A stretch of DNA of 64,000 bases from Hanamia caeni (GTDB lineage Bacteria; Bacteroidota; Bacteroidia; Chitinophagales; Chitinophagaceae). The DNA lies in assembly GCF_003721595.1 (NCBI RefSeq), contig NZ_RJJR01000002.1, positions 62,001-126,000 of the forward strand, in the 5' to 3' direction. The notes under the pieces are model-generated. The model made no database searches, had not been told where the DNA came from, and saw only the letters and a program-made list of their open reading frames with translations. The position numbers and the translations under genes were made by a program. Of the stretch, positions 19,015 through 28,638 are shown piece after piece. Each line of letters begins with the position of its first letter. The first letter of the stretch is position 1.

Positions 19015-19034
19015 TCACTAATCTTTTACGCTTG

Positions 19035-19067
19035 CAAAGATACATTAATTAGAAATTACGGTCCAAA
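19035..19067 (-). promoter_or_regulatory. Promoter of rimP-nusA-infB
   Basis: On the minus strand TTTG (19064-19067) and TATCTTTG (19035-19042) are 21 bases apart, a close match to the phylum consensus. The start would lie near 19030, giving a leader of about 60 nt with one hairpin. Confidence 0.65.
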
Positions 19068-19150
19068 TTATGTTTTGCCGCGCGCCATTACTTAACAAAT
19101 TTTTGATGCTGTAGAAATTCGCGTGATAGGGCTAATTGATTGAAAACCTT

Positions 19151-19158
19151 TATTTTTG
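19151..19158 (+). promoter_or_regulatory. -7 box immediately before the DUF4834 gene
   Basis: TATTTTTG fits TAnnTTTG and ends only 4 bases before the ATG at 19163. The message would start at or next to its start codon, so it may be leaderless. No good -33 TTTG is visible. Confidence 0.35.
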
Positions 19159-19162
19159 TTAG

Positions 19163-19402
19163 ATGAAATTTTTAGAAACCGCTCTTGAAATATTTCTGTT
19201 GTATCTTTTATATAAATTCATTTTTGATTTTATAATACCGGTGTATCAATCGTCAAAGAAAATAAAAAAACAATTTGGTGAGATGCAGGAAAAGATGCAA
19301 AATGATCTAAGAAATTATAAAAATCAACAAGCTCCTCCACGCCAGGAAACCACTTCCACCAAAGAAGGCGATTATATTGACTTTGAAGAAGTTAAAAAAT
19401 AA
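19163..19402 (+). CDS. Small membrane protein, DUF4834 type
   Basis: The 79-residue protein has one N-terminal hydrophobic helix (residues 6-28, IFLLYLLYKFIFDFIIPVY). A basic/polar coiled-coil-like stretch (KKIKKQFGEMQEKMQNDL) and an acidic end (GDYIDFEEVKK) follow. This pattern is typical of a small, uncharacterised family confined to this phylum (DUF4834). The function is unknown. It is a single gene, divergent from rimP and convergent with the HAD phosphatase, whose end is 11 bases away. Confidence 0.75.
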   Translation: MKFLETALEIFLLYLLYKFIFDFIIPVYQSSKKIKKQFGEMQEKMQNDLRNYKNQQAPPRQETTSTKEGDYIDFEEVKK

Positions 19403-19413
19403 ATCCTGATTTT

Positions 19414-20034
19414 TTATAGCCCCACTGTTTCAATTCTCATTTCTGGCGTTAACAGCAAGGTTTGCAAGCCTGCTTTTCCCGCTCCATGGATGTTATTTAT
19501 TGAATCATCAATGAACAAAGTTGTTCCGGCGTCAATTTGTAAATCATTTATCACCCACTCGTAGCAATCCACATCAGGTTTTCGAAGGCCGATTTCAAAG
19601 GAATAAAATGCCTTATCAAAAAGTTGCTCAAACGATTTACTTCTTTCCTTTTGATGGTAAATTTGATAGAAACAGTTACGATGAATATTATTAGTATTGC
19701 TTAATAGAAAAATTCCAAACCTCGGCGTAAGGGTTTTCAGGTAACTGAGGCTGCCTTCCCTAAACGACAGCAGCATTGCATTCCACGCTTTATTGATTTC
19801 CTGCTCAGAAAGGTGAAGGCCCGTGCAGAGGTTAAATTCTTTGTAGAAATTTTCTTCAGAAATTTTGCCGGTCTCGAGCTTTTGAAAGAGTTTATCAGCC
19901 GCCACCTGTGAGTACATTTCATCAAAATTCGCAACGCCGAGCTTTTCAAAAGCTTTGCGCGTAAGGTTGTAATCAATGTCGAAAAGGACGCCGCCAAGGT
20001 CAAAAATTATATTTTCTATTTTCTGCATCTTCAA
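19414..20034 (-). CDS. HAD-superfamily (subfamily IA) phosphatase
   Basis: The 206-residue protein shows HAD motif I in FDLGGVLFDID (nucleophile Asp at the start), motif II in LLSNTNNIH, the lysine of motif III in GLRKPDVDCYEWV and the acidic motif IV in LFIDDSINNIHGA. A small helical cap sits between motifs I and II. The FDLGGV form is typical of epoxide-hydrolase N-terminal-like and YihX-like sugar-phosphate phosphatases. The substrate is unknown; small phosphorylated metabolites are likely. The gene is transcribed away from the tRNA gene that follows at 20108. The start is set at the ATG before KMQKIENIIFDLGG; the second methionine two codons on is an alternative. Confidence 0.85.
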   Translation of the reverse strand: MKMQKIENIIFDLGGVLFDIDYNLTRKAFEKLGVANFDEMYSQVAADKLFQKLETGKISEENFYKEFNLCTGLHLSEQEINKAWNAMLLSFREGSLSYLKTLTPRFGIFLLSNTNNIHRNCFYQIYHQKERSKSFEQLFDKAFYSFEIGLRKPDVDCYEWVINDLQIDAGTTLFIDDSINNIHGAGKAGLQTLLLTPEMRIETVGL

Positions 20035-20068
20035 AGAAAATTAATTCTGTCGACTTAGCGAATTTTTC

Positions 20069-20076
20069 TATTTTTG
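20069..20076 (+). promoter_or_regulatory. Probable -7 box of the tRNA gene
   Basis: TATTTTTG fits TAnnTTTG and lies 31 bases before the mature 5' end of the tRNA. The -33 region is weak. Confidence 0.4.
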
Positions 20077-20107
20077 CAAACCTTAAAATTATTTGAAAAA
20101 GATAATA

Positions 20108-20181
20108 GGGCCTATAGCTCAGTTGGTTAGAGCACCTGACTCATAATCAGGTGGTCCCAGGTTCAAGTCCTGGTGGGCCCA
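20108..20181 (+). tRNA. tRNA with CAU anticodon (elongator Met or Ile2)
   Basis: The 74-nt gene folds into a full cloverleaf: acceptor GGGCCTA with TGGGCCC (one G-U), D-loop AGTTGGTTAGAG, anticodon stem CCTGA/TCAGG with loop CTCATAA (anticodon CAT), and T-loop GTTCAAGTC. Discriminator is A and CCA is not encoded. CAU can be elongator Met or lysidine-modified Ile2; the loop CTCATAA fits either, so I leave it open. The last 43 bases, from the anticodon loop on, are the attachment site of the element to the right, which restores a complete tRNA. Confidence 0.95.
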
Positions 20182-20182
20182 C
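20140..20182 (+). repeat. attL: 43-bp direct repeat at the tRNA 3' half
   Basis: Identical over 43 bases to 40003-40045. It starts exactly at the first base of the anticodon loop and ends one base past the discriminator, which is the usual crossover setting for tyrosine integrases using tRNA genes. Imperfect similarity continues about 45 bases further through the tRNA terminator. Confidence 0.93.
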
Positions 20183-20192
20183 TTGAAAATCA

Positions 20193-20228
20193 AGTATTTA
20201 TGTTTTAAAAATCATAAATGCTTTTTTT
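20193..20228 (+). terminator. tRNA terminator carried by the element (left end)
   Basis: A 10-bp stem with one G-U (20193-20202 with 20213-20222) precedes a T7 run. It replaces the native terminator that was pushed to 40057-40092 by integration. Confidence 0.65.
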
Positions 20229-20229
20229 A

Positions 20230-20252
20230 TTTGCAAACAATTTGCAAACAAA
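20230..20252 (+). repeat. Left arm-type site: two tandem TTTGCAAACAA units
   Basis: Two copies of the 11-mer in tandem plus one base. The same 23 bases recur exactly at 39855-39877. The site lies 47 bases inside attL, where an integrase arm site would be expected in the circular attP. The stretch 20253-20432 holds nothing else I can support. Confidence 0.7.
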
Positions 20253-20432
20253 ATGGCCTTAAATCGGGAATAAAAGACGTGACTCATCTCCGGAATTTGA
20301 ATGATAAAGGGGATTACAAAAGATACTTGGACTTGCTGAAAAACGTACCACTTTCTTTACTTGTTTAAAATAAAAGAACGTGAATGCCGGTGATTTTGAA
20401 CAGTATCATTTAAAGCAATTATTTAAATACTT

Positions 20433-21026
20433 TTAAAGCATTCCTATTTTTTGCAACCACTTCCTCACTTCATCCTGCGCCTGTTTTTCTTTTTCTCCTT
20501 TCATTACAAAGAAAACGCCATCTCTTTCGATTCCTCCTTTGGTAGAAAATCCTTCCAATACTTTACTGTTCGGGCAAAGTTTTCTTACGGTTTCAAAACC
20601 ACTTCCAACGCCATAACCCGCATTGGTATTAAAAGGGATTATCGTTTTTCCGCTTAAATCATATTGATGTAAAAAACTTTTCATGGGCGGCGGCATTTTC
20701 ATATCCCATGTAGGGAAACCAACAAATACAACATCGTACTTTTCTATGCTATCTATTTTTGTTTTTAATGGAGGCAGGTAGCCGTTTGCATTTTCATCAA
20801 CCACTTGTTGAACTGTCGCTTTATAATTTTCAGGATAAGGTTTTTGCAATTCAAGCGCAACCAATTTTCCGCCCACATTCTGCTGTATTATTTCAGCAAC
20901 TGCCTTTGTATTATTTGTCCTTGACAAATACACAATTAAAATGTTTTCTTTATTTACATTTTTAGCGATTGTATTTTGTGACTTTGATGAACAGGATATC
21001 AGCCCGAAGAATGCCGTGAACAGCAA
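20433..21026 (-). CDS. Flavodoxin-family lipoprotein
   Basis: About 197 residues with a hydrophobic N-terminus ending in the lipobox LISC (Cys about residue 12). A flavodoxin domain follows: the phosphate loop YLSRTNNTKAVA, the second FMN loop in VGFPTWDMKMPP, and the third in FNTNAGYGVGSG. It should bind FMN at the outer face of the inner membrane or in the outer membrane and shuttle electrons. The listed start is a TTG at 21026 and gives a signal peptide with no positive residue. The same frame runs upstream through KIIKSKWTFT, which would complete a normal lipoprotein signal, but contains no ATG before the stop. The true start may therefore be a rare codon or the gene may be slightly damaged. 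It is the last gene of the cargo array. Confidence 0.8.
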   Translation of the reverse strand: MLFTAFFGLISCSSKSQNTIAKNVNKENILIVYLSRTNNTKAVAEIIQQNVGGKLVALELQKPYPENYKATVQQVVDENANGYLPPLKTKIDSIEKYDVVFVGFPTWDMKMPPPMKSFLHQYDLSGKTIIPFNTNAGYGVGSGFETVRKLCPNSKVLEGFSTKGGIERDGVFFVMKGEKEKQAQDEVRKWLQKIGML

Positions 21027-21096
21027 TGTGAAAGTCCATTTAGATTTAATGATTTTTAAACGTATTAATTAACCAGGCAGATTTTTCATCTGCTCT

Positions 21097-22821
21097 TTAT
21101 AAAGATTTCATATAAGAGACGAGCCGGTTCACTTCTTCTTTCGTTAGCCGACTTTCGTAGCTTGGCATGACAGGCATATATCCCTCCACGATTTTCGCGT
21201 TTGCTTTTACGATAGATTCGTGGAGATAATCTTCGTCTGCTATTACAGTATGGCCGCCTTGCAGACTCACTTTGCTTCCGTAAAGCCCAAACAGGGAAGG
21301 CCCGGTGGAAGCAGGAACCTTCGGATCAACCGTATGGCAAGTAGCGCACTCCATCTGTTTGAAGAGTTCCGCCCCGGTGAGTGATGAAATGTCAACGGTT
21401 TTCGCAGGATCAACACTGGTTGATTCCGTCTTCAACGAACTCTTCGTGTTGGTCGGCGAAGTTGTTTTTCCGGTGTAAACGACGCGCCAGATACGACCCT
21501 TTTTATAATCTGAAATATAGAGCGCTCCATCCGGTCCCATTGCAAGGCCCATCGGACGGTATTTCGCTGCGCCGCGATCTGGAATTGGATTTATCCCTGC
21601 GAAACCATCAGCAAAGGTTTCATAATTGCCGGATGGTTTTCCATCTTTGAAAGGTACAAACAAAACCTTATAACCTCCTTGTGGCAGTGGAGCGCGGTTC
21701 CATGAGCCCATGAAGTCGATGAACGCGCCGTTACGATACCGTTCGGGAAACTGCTTGCCGGTATAGAAAAGCAAATCATTAGGCGCCCAATGGCCGGGAA
21801 AACCCATAACAGGCTCTTTGAACTGACCGGCAAATTTGCTTTCAGAAATAGTTATTTTACCGTTCCCGCCATATTCCGGTGAAAGCATCAATTTACCTTT
21901 TCGTTGGTCGTAGTATCCATAAGGCCAGGCAAACCGGTCGCCTTCTTTAACCTGGTACATCGCCTCTGCCGGAAGTTCCGCACTTTCCTCTTCGGTATAA
22001 AAATCCGGCCATAGCGTGTGCAGTTGGTCGCGTCCATGCTGCATCACAAAAAGCGAATTTGTGGTAGTATTCCAGTCAAGCCCAACCACGTTGCGCAGAC
22101 CGGTGGCATAACGGGCAGCCGCACTAAAAGTTTGGTTTGTTTTGTTCGCATCAAAGCGCCAAATACCGCCGTGTTCTTCCAATAAAGGACACGGTTCTAT
22201 TCCCGGGGAACCAGGAGTACGCTCTTCTACCTGGCATGCATTTGAGGGAGCGCCAACGGCTACATAGAGGTGACCGCTTTTATCAAAAGTGAATGATTTA
22301 GACCTGTGAGATTGTTGTTCCGGGAAACCACTGACCACCATTTCCGGTTCACCTTTGGGGACGAGTTCACCATCTTTGGGCATAGGCCAGCGATAGACAG
22401 AAGTGGTATTGGAAGCATATAGATAGCCGTTGTGAATGGCTATGCCCGATTCCCACAAAATACCTTCTTTGGTTTCATTCATATTTCCAAAGTATTTGAT
22501 GATGTCTGCCCGATGGTCGCCATTGGTATCACGCAGTGCTACGATGCCTCCTTGCTCGCTTCGTGTTTTCATATAGATATCGCCATTATCCGAAACAGCG
22601 ATGTGGCGGGCACTGTGGTCGTCGCGCAGACCAAGACTATCAATTACAACGGTTGCGCAAAACCCCTCGGGCAGCGTAATTCCGCCGTTATCCGGGTCAC
22701 ATATAACCCCGGCGGTTGCGTTTTTCTGTTCAGAGTCATTGCATCCGGCTATCAGCATTATTGCAGGAAGAAACAGAACAGTAAACAAACAAATACCGCG
22801 AATTTTTATTTTGATATTCAT
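21097..22821 (-). CDS. Sorbosone dehydrogenase-like beta-propeller fused to cytochrome c
   Basis: The 574-residue protein starts with a lipoprotein signal ending at LIAGC (residue 27). Residues about 45-455 form a beta-propeller of the PQQ-dependent sugar/sorbosone dehydrogenase group (HSARHIAVSDNGDIY, ATGLRNVVGLDW, FPGHWAPNDLLFY, RPMGLAMGPDGALYISDY). Residues about 490-574 are a class I cytochrome c domain with CATCH and a distal MPVMPSY ligand region. Known relatives oxidise aldoses or sugar-derived aldehydes and pass electrons through the haem to the respiratory chain. The fusion allows direct transfer. It is in the minus-strand cargo, 45 bases after the SMP-30-like gene. A copy of the 17-mer repeat lies within its signal-peptide region. 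Confidence 0.86.
   Translation of the reverse strand: MNIKIKIRGICLFTVLFLPAIMLIAGCNDSEQKNATAGVICDPDNGGITLPEGFCATVVIDSLGLRDDHSARHIAVSDNGDIYMKTRSEQGGIVALRDTNGDHRADIIKYFGNMNETKEGILWESGIAIHNGYLYASNTTSVYRWPMPKDGELVPKGEPEMVVSGFPEQQSHRSKSFTFDKSGHLYVAVGAPSNACQVEERTPGSPGIEPCPLLEEHGGIWRFDANKTNQTFSAAARYATGLRNVVGLDWNTTTNSLFVMQHGRDQLHTLWPDFYTEEESAELPAEAMYQVKEGDRFAWPYGYYDQRKGKLMLSPEYGGNGKITISESKFAGQFKEPVMGFPGHWAPNDLLFYTGKQFPERYRNGAFIDFMGSWNRAPLPQGGYKVLFVPFKDGKPSGNYETFADGFAGINPIPDRGAAKYRPMGLAMGPDGALYISDYKKGRIWRVVYTGKTTSPTNTKSSLKTESTSVDPAKTVDISSLTGAELFKQMECATCHTVDPKVPASTGPSLFGLYGSKVSLQGGHTVIADEDYLHESIVKANAKIVEGYMPVMPSYESRLTKEEVNRLVSYMKSL
22778..22794 (-). repeat. 17-bp dispersed repeat, copy 3
   Basis: Exact copy within the signal-peptide codons of the sugar dehydrogenase (reads ICLFT there). 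The frame differs from that of copy 4, so shared protein sequence does not explain the match. Confidence 0.35.
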
Positions 22822-22866
22822 ACAGGAATGGTTGTATTATTCATGGAATAAATGGAAAGAAATGGC

Positions 22867-23919
22867 TTAGTCGATCGGTATAAATGCAAGGCTGTTGTTT
22901 GCATTCATTGGGATGACCAGTTGATTCGTCTTGCTATCATAACACATGGAAGCGGCGCTGGGAATATTTTTTGCAATTAACTCAGCAGGCTTACTCGGTC
23001 GAATCCTGGACACACCCCCATTAAAGACACTGCACACATATTTTGTACCATCGGGCAAAATGACAAGGCCATCGCTTCCTGGTTGCGCCGCGGTTTCTGT
23101 TTTTAAAAATTTACCATCTTGTGAAAAAGTCAGTACATCGGCATTCCCGGAATTAACAACAACAATATTGCCTTGCGGATCGAAAGCAATACCATTAGGT
23201 ACGTTTAAAGGCGCACCTTGCACGAAAACCGTTGCTTCACCTGCAGGTGTTACTTTCCAAACCTTCCAGGTTTGCGGGTTTGGATTGGGTTTGCCAAAAT
23301 CACCAGTTTCCGTCCCGTATATCGTGCCGTCTTCTTTCACTTCAATATCATTGATCCAGCCGGCATCTTCAATTCTAACTTCACCGATTGGCTCTCCGGT
23401 CTTCATACTGAATTTGCGGATAACGGCAACACTTGGATCATCTTTGCCTGTACCGCCATCGCGGTCGGCCAGGTACAAAATGCCCTTCATGATATCACTG
23501 CCAAACGGTTCATTTAATATAAGAGACGGGGAAAGTTTTTTACGTTCATCCGGCCGCTGGACGCCAATCCATCTTACAGTATGAACAGATCCATCGTCGT
23601 TGATGAGGGAAACCCAGGCATCATTAGCCTGCATAGATTGTGGCAGGCCACGGTTTGGAACCACTATGAGTTCGCTTTCCGGATCATACGAACAACTTTC
23701 TGCTGAATAGATGCCGCCATAGACTTTTACATTGGATGACATGGCTTGAAAGTTCCCATCGGACGGTGGGTTGCCGGAAACACCAAGCGGTTTCCCAACA
23801 GAATAGGGTTTTGATTCATCGGCCTGCTGGGCAAACACTGGATTAGTAAGTAGGCCAGTGCTTACCAAAGTGACAATGCCAAATGTGAAAAGACGCATAC
23901 AAGAATTTATTTTTTTCAT
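22867..23919 (-). CDS. SMP-30/gluconolactonase-like secreted beta-propeller
   Basis: The 350-residue protein has a signal peptide (hydrophobic segment about 10-30, cleaved after NPVFAQ). A six-bladed propeller of the SMP-30/NHL type follows, with repeats such as GWINDIEVKEDGTIYGTETG, VPNGIAFDPQGNIVVVNSG and GSDGLVILPDGTKYVCSVFNGG. Related enzymes hydrolyse sugar lactones such as gluconolactone using one bound divalent metal. The Asn-Asp pairs that hold the metal are plausible in NGIAFD and SDGLVILPD. It fits the sugar dehydrogenase downstream: oxidation to a lactone, then opening of the lactone (inference from order). The substrate is not known. Confidence 0.75.
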   Translation of the reverse strand: MKKINSCMRLFTFGIVTLVSTGLLTNPVFAQQADESKPYSVGKPLGVSGNPPSDGNFQAMSSNVKVYGGIYSAESCSYDPESELIVVPNRGLPQSMQANDAWVSLINDDGSVHTVRWIGVQRPDERKKLSPSLILNEPFGSDIMKGILYLADRDGGTGKDDPSVAVIRKFSMKTGEPIGEVRIEDAGWINDIEVKEDGTIYGTETGDFGKPNPNPQTWKVWKVTPAGEATVFVQGAPLNVPNGIAFDPQGNIVVVNSGNADVLTFSQDGKFLKTETAAQPGSDGLVILPDGTKYVCSVFNGGVSRIRPSKPAELIAKNIPSAASMCYDSKTNQLVIPMNANNSLAFIPID

Positions 23920-23956
23920 CGCTTTATTTTTTTATGGTTATTTATTGGCGTGAATG

Positions 23957-24475
23957 CTACTGCGTGTTATTATTGCTATTACTGTTTTTCATTTTTACGG
24001 GCCTCATCAGGTGGGAGAAAGTGAGCTGAGCCATTTTCCATTTGCCGTTTTCTTTGATATATACTTCGGTCACCATAAAAGGATTGGTAACTTCCCTTCC
24101 GCCAACAACAGCCAGCAGGTCAATATCATTTAAAAGAATTGCCGTGTTGTTGTCATTAAACAGGTTGACTGTAACTGAGTAAACCTCAGCTTTCTTATAC
24201 CATATACCACCGCTTTTAATTGTTTCAAGTTCTGGTTGTTTTCCCCATGTTCCTCCCATGTGAGTAAACATACATTTGTCATCAAACAGCACATTCAAAG
24301 AATCTACATTTTTATCGGCCATCCAATCCCATTTTTGTTTGGAAAGGTTGATAATTTCCTGTTGTTCAGGTGTGTTATTGGTGGAAGTTTTAATGGTTTC
24401 GGTGGGCGGCTGCTGTGCAAAGGACGATTGCACAATCATTGTTAAAAGAAACAGCCCGATTATTTTTGCTTTCAT
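23957..24475 (-). CDS. Secreted NTF2-like (SnoaL/DUF4440-type) protein
   Basis: The 172-residue protein has a signal peptide (MKAKIIGLFLLTMIVQSSFAQ) and a cone-shaped NTF2-like domain: helix EIINLSKQKWDWMADKNVDSLNVLFDD, then CMFTHMGGTWGKQPELETI, then strands ending NGKWKMAQLTFSHLM. Such proteins bind or isomerise small hydrophobic molecules; many are uncharacterised. A polar tail (NSNSNNN) closes the protein. It lies in the cargo array between a cupin and the SMP-30-like gene, all secreted, which suggests a shared periplasmic task. No catalytic residues can be named with confidence. Confidence 0.72.
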   Translation of the reverse strand: MKAKIIGLFLLTMIVQSSFAQQPPTETIKTSTNNTPEQQEIINLSKQKWDWMADKNVDSLNVLFDDKCMFTHMGGTWGKQPELETIKSGGIWYKKAEVYSVTVNLFNDNNTAILLNDIDLLAVVGGREVTNPFMVTEVYIKENGKWKMAQLTFSHLMRPVKMKNSNSNNNTQ

Positions 24476-24527
24476 GTGTTTTAATTTATATGGTTTATAG
24501 TTAAGAAATTTTGTTGTGGAATGATGT

Positions 24528-24986
24528 TTATTTTACGCTATTATATTCTGCATCGGTCACTCTTTGCAGCCATATTGTTTTTCCTTTTTCTGAGGGCGAA
24601 ATGGCAACATAAGCAAAGCTGCTGTTTGGCGCTGCCGCGTGCCAATGCTCTACGCCAGGTGCGCATTTGATAACATCGCCTTTGTGTACCATTTGTACTG
24701 GCTTTCCTTTTTCCTGGTAATAGCCGGTGCCTTCGGTAATTAATAAAATTTGACCGCCGGGATGAATATGCCAATCTAATTTTGAACCCGGTGCATAGAC
24801 CGCTTGGGCTACACCGAATTTGAAAATACTATCCGGCTTACTTAATTCATTCAGCCAGATAGTTCCGGTGTAATTGTTCGTGTTTTTACCTATTTCTCCT
24901 TTTGGAAAAACTGAAGCGTCCTGTGCCATCACTGTAGTAGAAAGAGCAACAAGCAATACTATCATTAGATATAGCGATTTTTTCAT
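24528..24986 (-). CDS. Cupin, periplasmic paralogue
   Basis: The 152-residue protein has a cleavable signal peptide (MKKSLYLMIVLLVALSTTVMAQ) and one cupin barrel. The metal motifs read WHIHPGGQ (Gln where many cupins have Glu) and GVEHWHAA. It ends with VTDAEYNSVK, the same tail as the cupins at 26122 and 27192, so the three are paralogues. Because of its signal this one works in the periplasm. The family covers small-molecule oxygenases, isomerases and binding proteins; the reaction is unknown. A one-mismatch copy of the window's 17-mer repeat lies 46 bases upstream (25032-25048), in a 119-base gap that may contain a promoter. Confidence 0.82.
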   Translation of the reverse strand: MKKSLYLMIVLLVALSTTVMAQDASVFPKGEIGKNTNNYTGTIWLNELSKPDSIFKFGVAQAVYAPGSKLDWHIHPGGQILLITEGTGYYQEKGKPVQMVHKGDVIKCAPGVEHWHAAAPNSSFAYVAISPSEKGKTIWLQRVTDAEYNSVK

Positions 24987-25105
24987 GATTTTTTATTTTG
25001 ATTTACTTAAATATTTTGATTCTAATATTCCACAGTAAACGAACAAATTCAGACAATTCCTATTTTGTTCAAATTATCACATTAGCAAATAAGTCCTTTA
25101 GCTAA

Positions 25106-26628
<1,523 letters not shown>

Positions 26629-26786
26629 TCCATATTAATTATTAAAACAGGAATCGCGTTTATTTGTTCTTTTACTGGCGACAGGTTTTTAAATTTTGTG
26701 ATTATTGCCGATATTATTTATCAAGTCCTCTGCTGATTTCCTTTTTTGTATGATTTTTAATTTTTTGCGATTTAATTATTGTTGTG

Positions 26787-27185
26787 TTATTTTATTTTCA
26801 TATCAGATATAAGGGGATTGGCTGCAACCAATTCAAGTGACTTAACCATTTTCATTGTACCTGTTTTATATTTTACGAAATGAGGTGTCTTTATATGTTC
26901 CTTGTATGCAGTGGTATCCGCATAAATTTCTAAAATCGTGATGTGTGTGGATTTATCTTTTTCGGACACTGCATACAAAGTAAGAACGCCTGGCTCCATA
27001 CGTATAGAAGTTTCAATTTCTTCTTTAAGCATGGCTTTATAATTTTCAAGTTGAGCCGAATCAATAACAAGTTTTGCCAGCCGTACCATTTGATTTTTTT
27101 TCTGCGCAAATGTGTTACTGCAAAAAGAAAAGCTTATCATACTTATCGTAAAGACAAGGCGCAAAAAGAACCGTGGAATTTTCAT
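26787..27185 (-). CDS. Exported ABM-domain (putative quinol monooxygenase-like) protein
   Basis: The 132-residue protein has an N-terminal signal sequence (hydrophobic 9-27, cleavage near TFAQ). One antibiotic-biosynthesis-monooxygenase domain follows: VRLAKLVIDSAQLENY, EPGVLTLYAVSEKD, ILEIYADTTAYKEHIKTPHF. The EPGV and AYKEH-TPHF motifs are typical of the YgiN-like group, which acts on quinols or quinones without cofactor. Export is unusual for this family, which is mostly cytoplasmic, though seen in this phylum. It begins 6 bases after the cytoplasmic cupin gene stops, so they share a message. Confidence 0.8.
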   Translation of the reverse strand: MKIPRFFLRLVFTISMISFSFCSNTFAQKKNQMVRLAKLVIDSAQLENYKAMLKEEIETSIRMEPGVLTLYAVSEKDKSTHITILEIYADTTAYKEHIKTPHFVKYKTGTMKMVKSLELVAANPLISDMKIK

Positions 27186-27191
27186 CTTTTT

Positions 27192-27593
27192 TTATTTAGA
27201 GCTACTATATTGTTCATCAGAAACTTTTTCCATCCATTCAACTACTTTACCATTTAAATTTTCCTGTGTGGCTATATGTGTCATACCCGTAGTAGATGTA
27301 GCGCCATGCCAATGCTTTTCATTTGCTTCAAACCAAACGATATCGCCCGGATAAACTTCTTCAACAGCACCACCTTCTCTTTGCACCCAACCAGAGCCGG
27401 ATGTAATAATTAAAGTTTGTCCTAAAGGATGCGTATGCCACGCAGTTCTTGCACCTGGTTCAAATGTAACGCTGGCAGCGGCTGCACGTCTCGATTCATT
27501 TGGTTGAAACAAAGCATCAATACGCACTGCACCTGTAAACCAATCTTCCGGTCCTTTTGCAGAAGGTTGAGAACCGATTTTTGTAATTTTCAT
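27192..27593 (-). CDS. Cupin, cytoplasmic paralogue
   Basis: The 133-residue protein has no signal sequence. It has the cupin motifs WHTHPLGQ and EKHWHGAT, with Gln at the usual Glu position, and a C-terminal tail [10 protein letters not shown] related to those of the other two cupins in the array. The N-terminal [14 protein letters not shown] matches the Y/FTGTVYL segment of its paralogues after their signal peptides. The most likely history is gene duplication with later gain or loss of signal peptides. Its function is unknown; a carboxymuconolactone-decarboxylase-associated cupin role has been suggested for similar proteins in sugar/aromatic clusters. Confidence 0.82.
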   Translation of the reverse strand: MKITKIGSQPSAKGPEDWFTGAVRIDALFQPNESRRAAAASVTFEPGARTAWHTHPLGQTLIITSGSGWVQREGGAVEEVYPGDIVWFEANEKHWHGATSTTGMTHIATQENLNGKVVEWMEKVSDEQYSSSK

Positions 27594-27634
27594 GATAATT
27601 GCTTTTTATTTTTTTAATGAGCATAAACTATAAG

Positions 27635-28489
<855 letters not shown>

Positions 28490-28541
28490 TTATTTTTACA
28501 GGACAAAGGTCTTTCCATTTTTTTGTGTGCATGGTATATGA

Positions 28542-28572
28542 ATTGCTGATTTATCTACCAATATTGCTGATT
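28542..28572. promoter_or_regulatory. Direct repeat with 21-bp spacing, probable AraC-type operator
   Basis: ATTGCTGATT occurs exactly at 28542-28551 and 28563-28572, start to start 21 bases, which is two helical turns. AraC-family dimers are known to bind such direct half-sites. It lies between the divergent regulator gene and the first gene of the cargo array, 56 and 67 bases from the two start codons. Confidence 0.65.
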
Positions 28573-28608
28573 AACAGGTCTTCAATAATGAAGGGTCGAA
28601 TAAAGCGC

Positions 28609-28616
28609 TAATTTTG
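28609..28616 (+). promoter_or_regulatory. Probable -7 box of the AraC-type gene
   Basis: TAATTTTG fits TAnnTTTG, 22 bases before the start codon. The operator repeat lies 37 bases upstream of it, overlapping the -33 to -75 region. Confidence 0.4.
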
Positions 28617-28638
28617 AAATAGAAAAAACGATAGCAGT

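Noticed and set aside
20183..20368. Open frame of 61 codons right after attL
   Set aside because: It begins in the tRNA terminator and runs over the arm-type repeat; composition does not look coding.
26704..26738. Second AraC operator before the lipoprotein cupin
   Set aside because: Two 8-of-10 matches to the half-site but 25 bases apart, off the helical spacing seen at 28542-28572.
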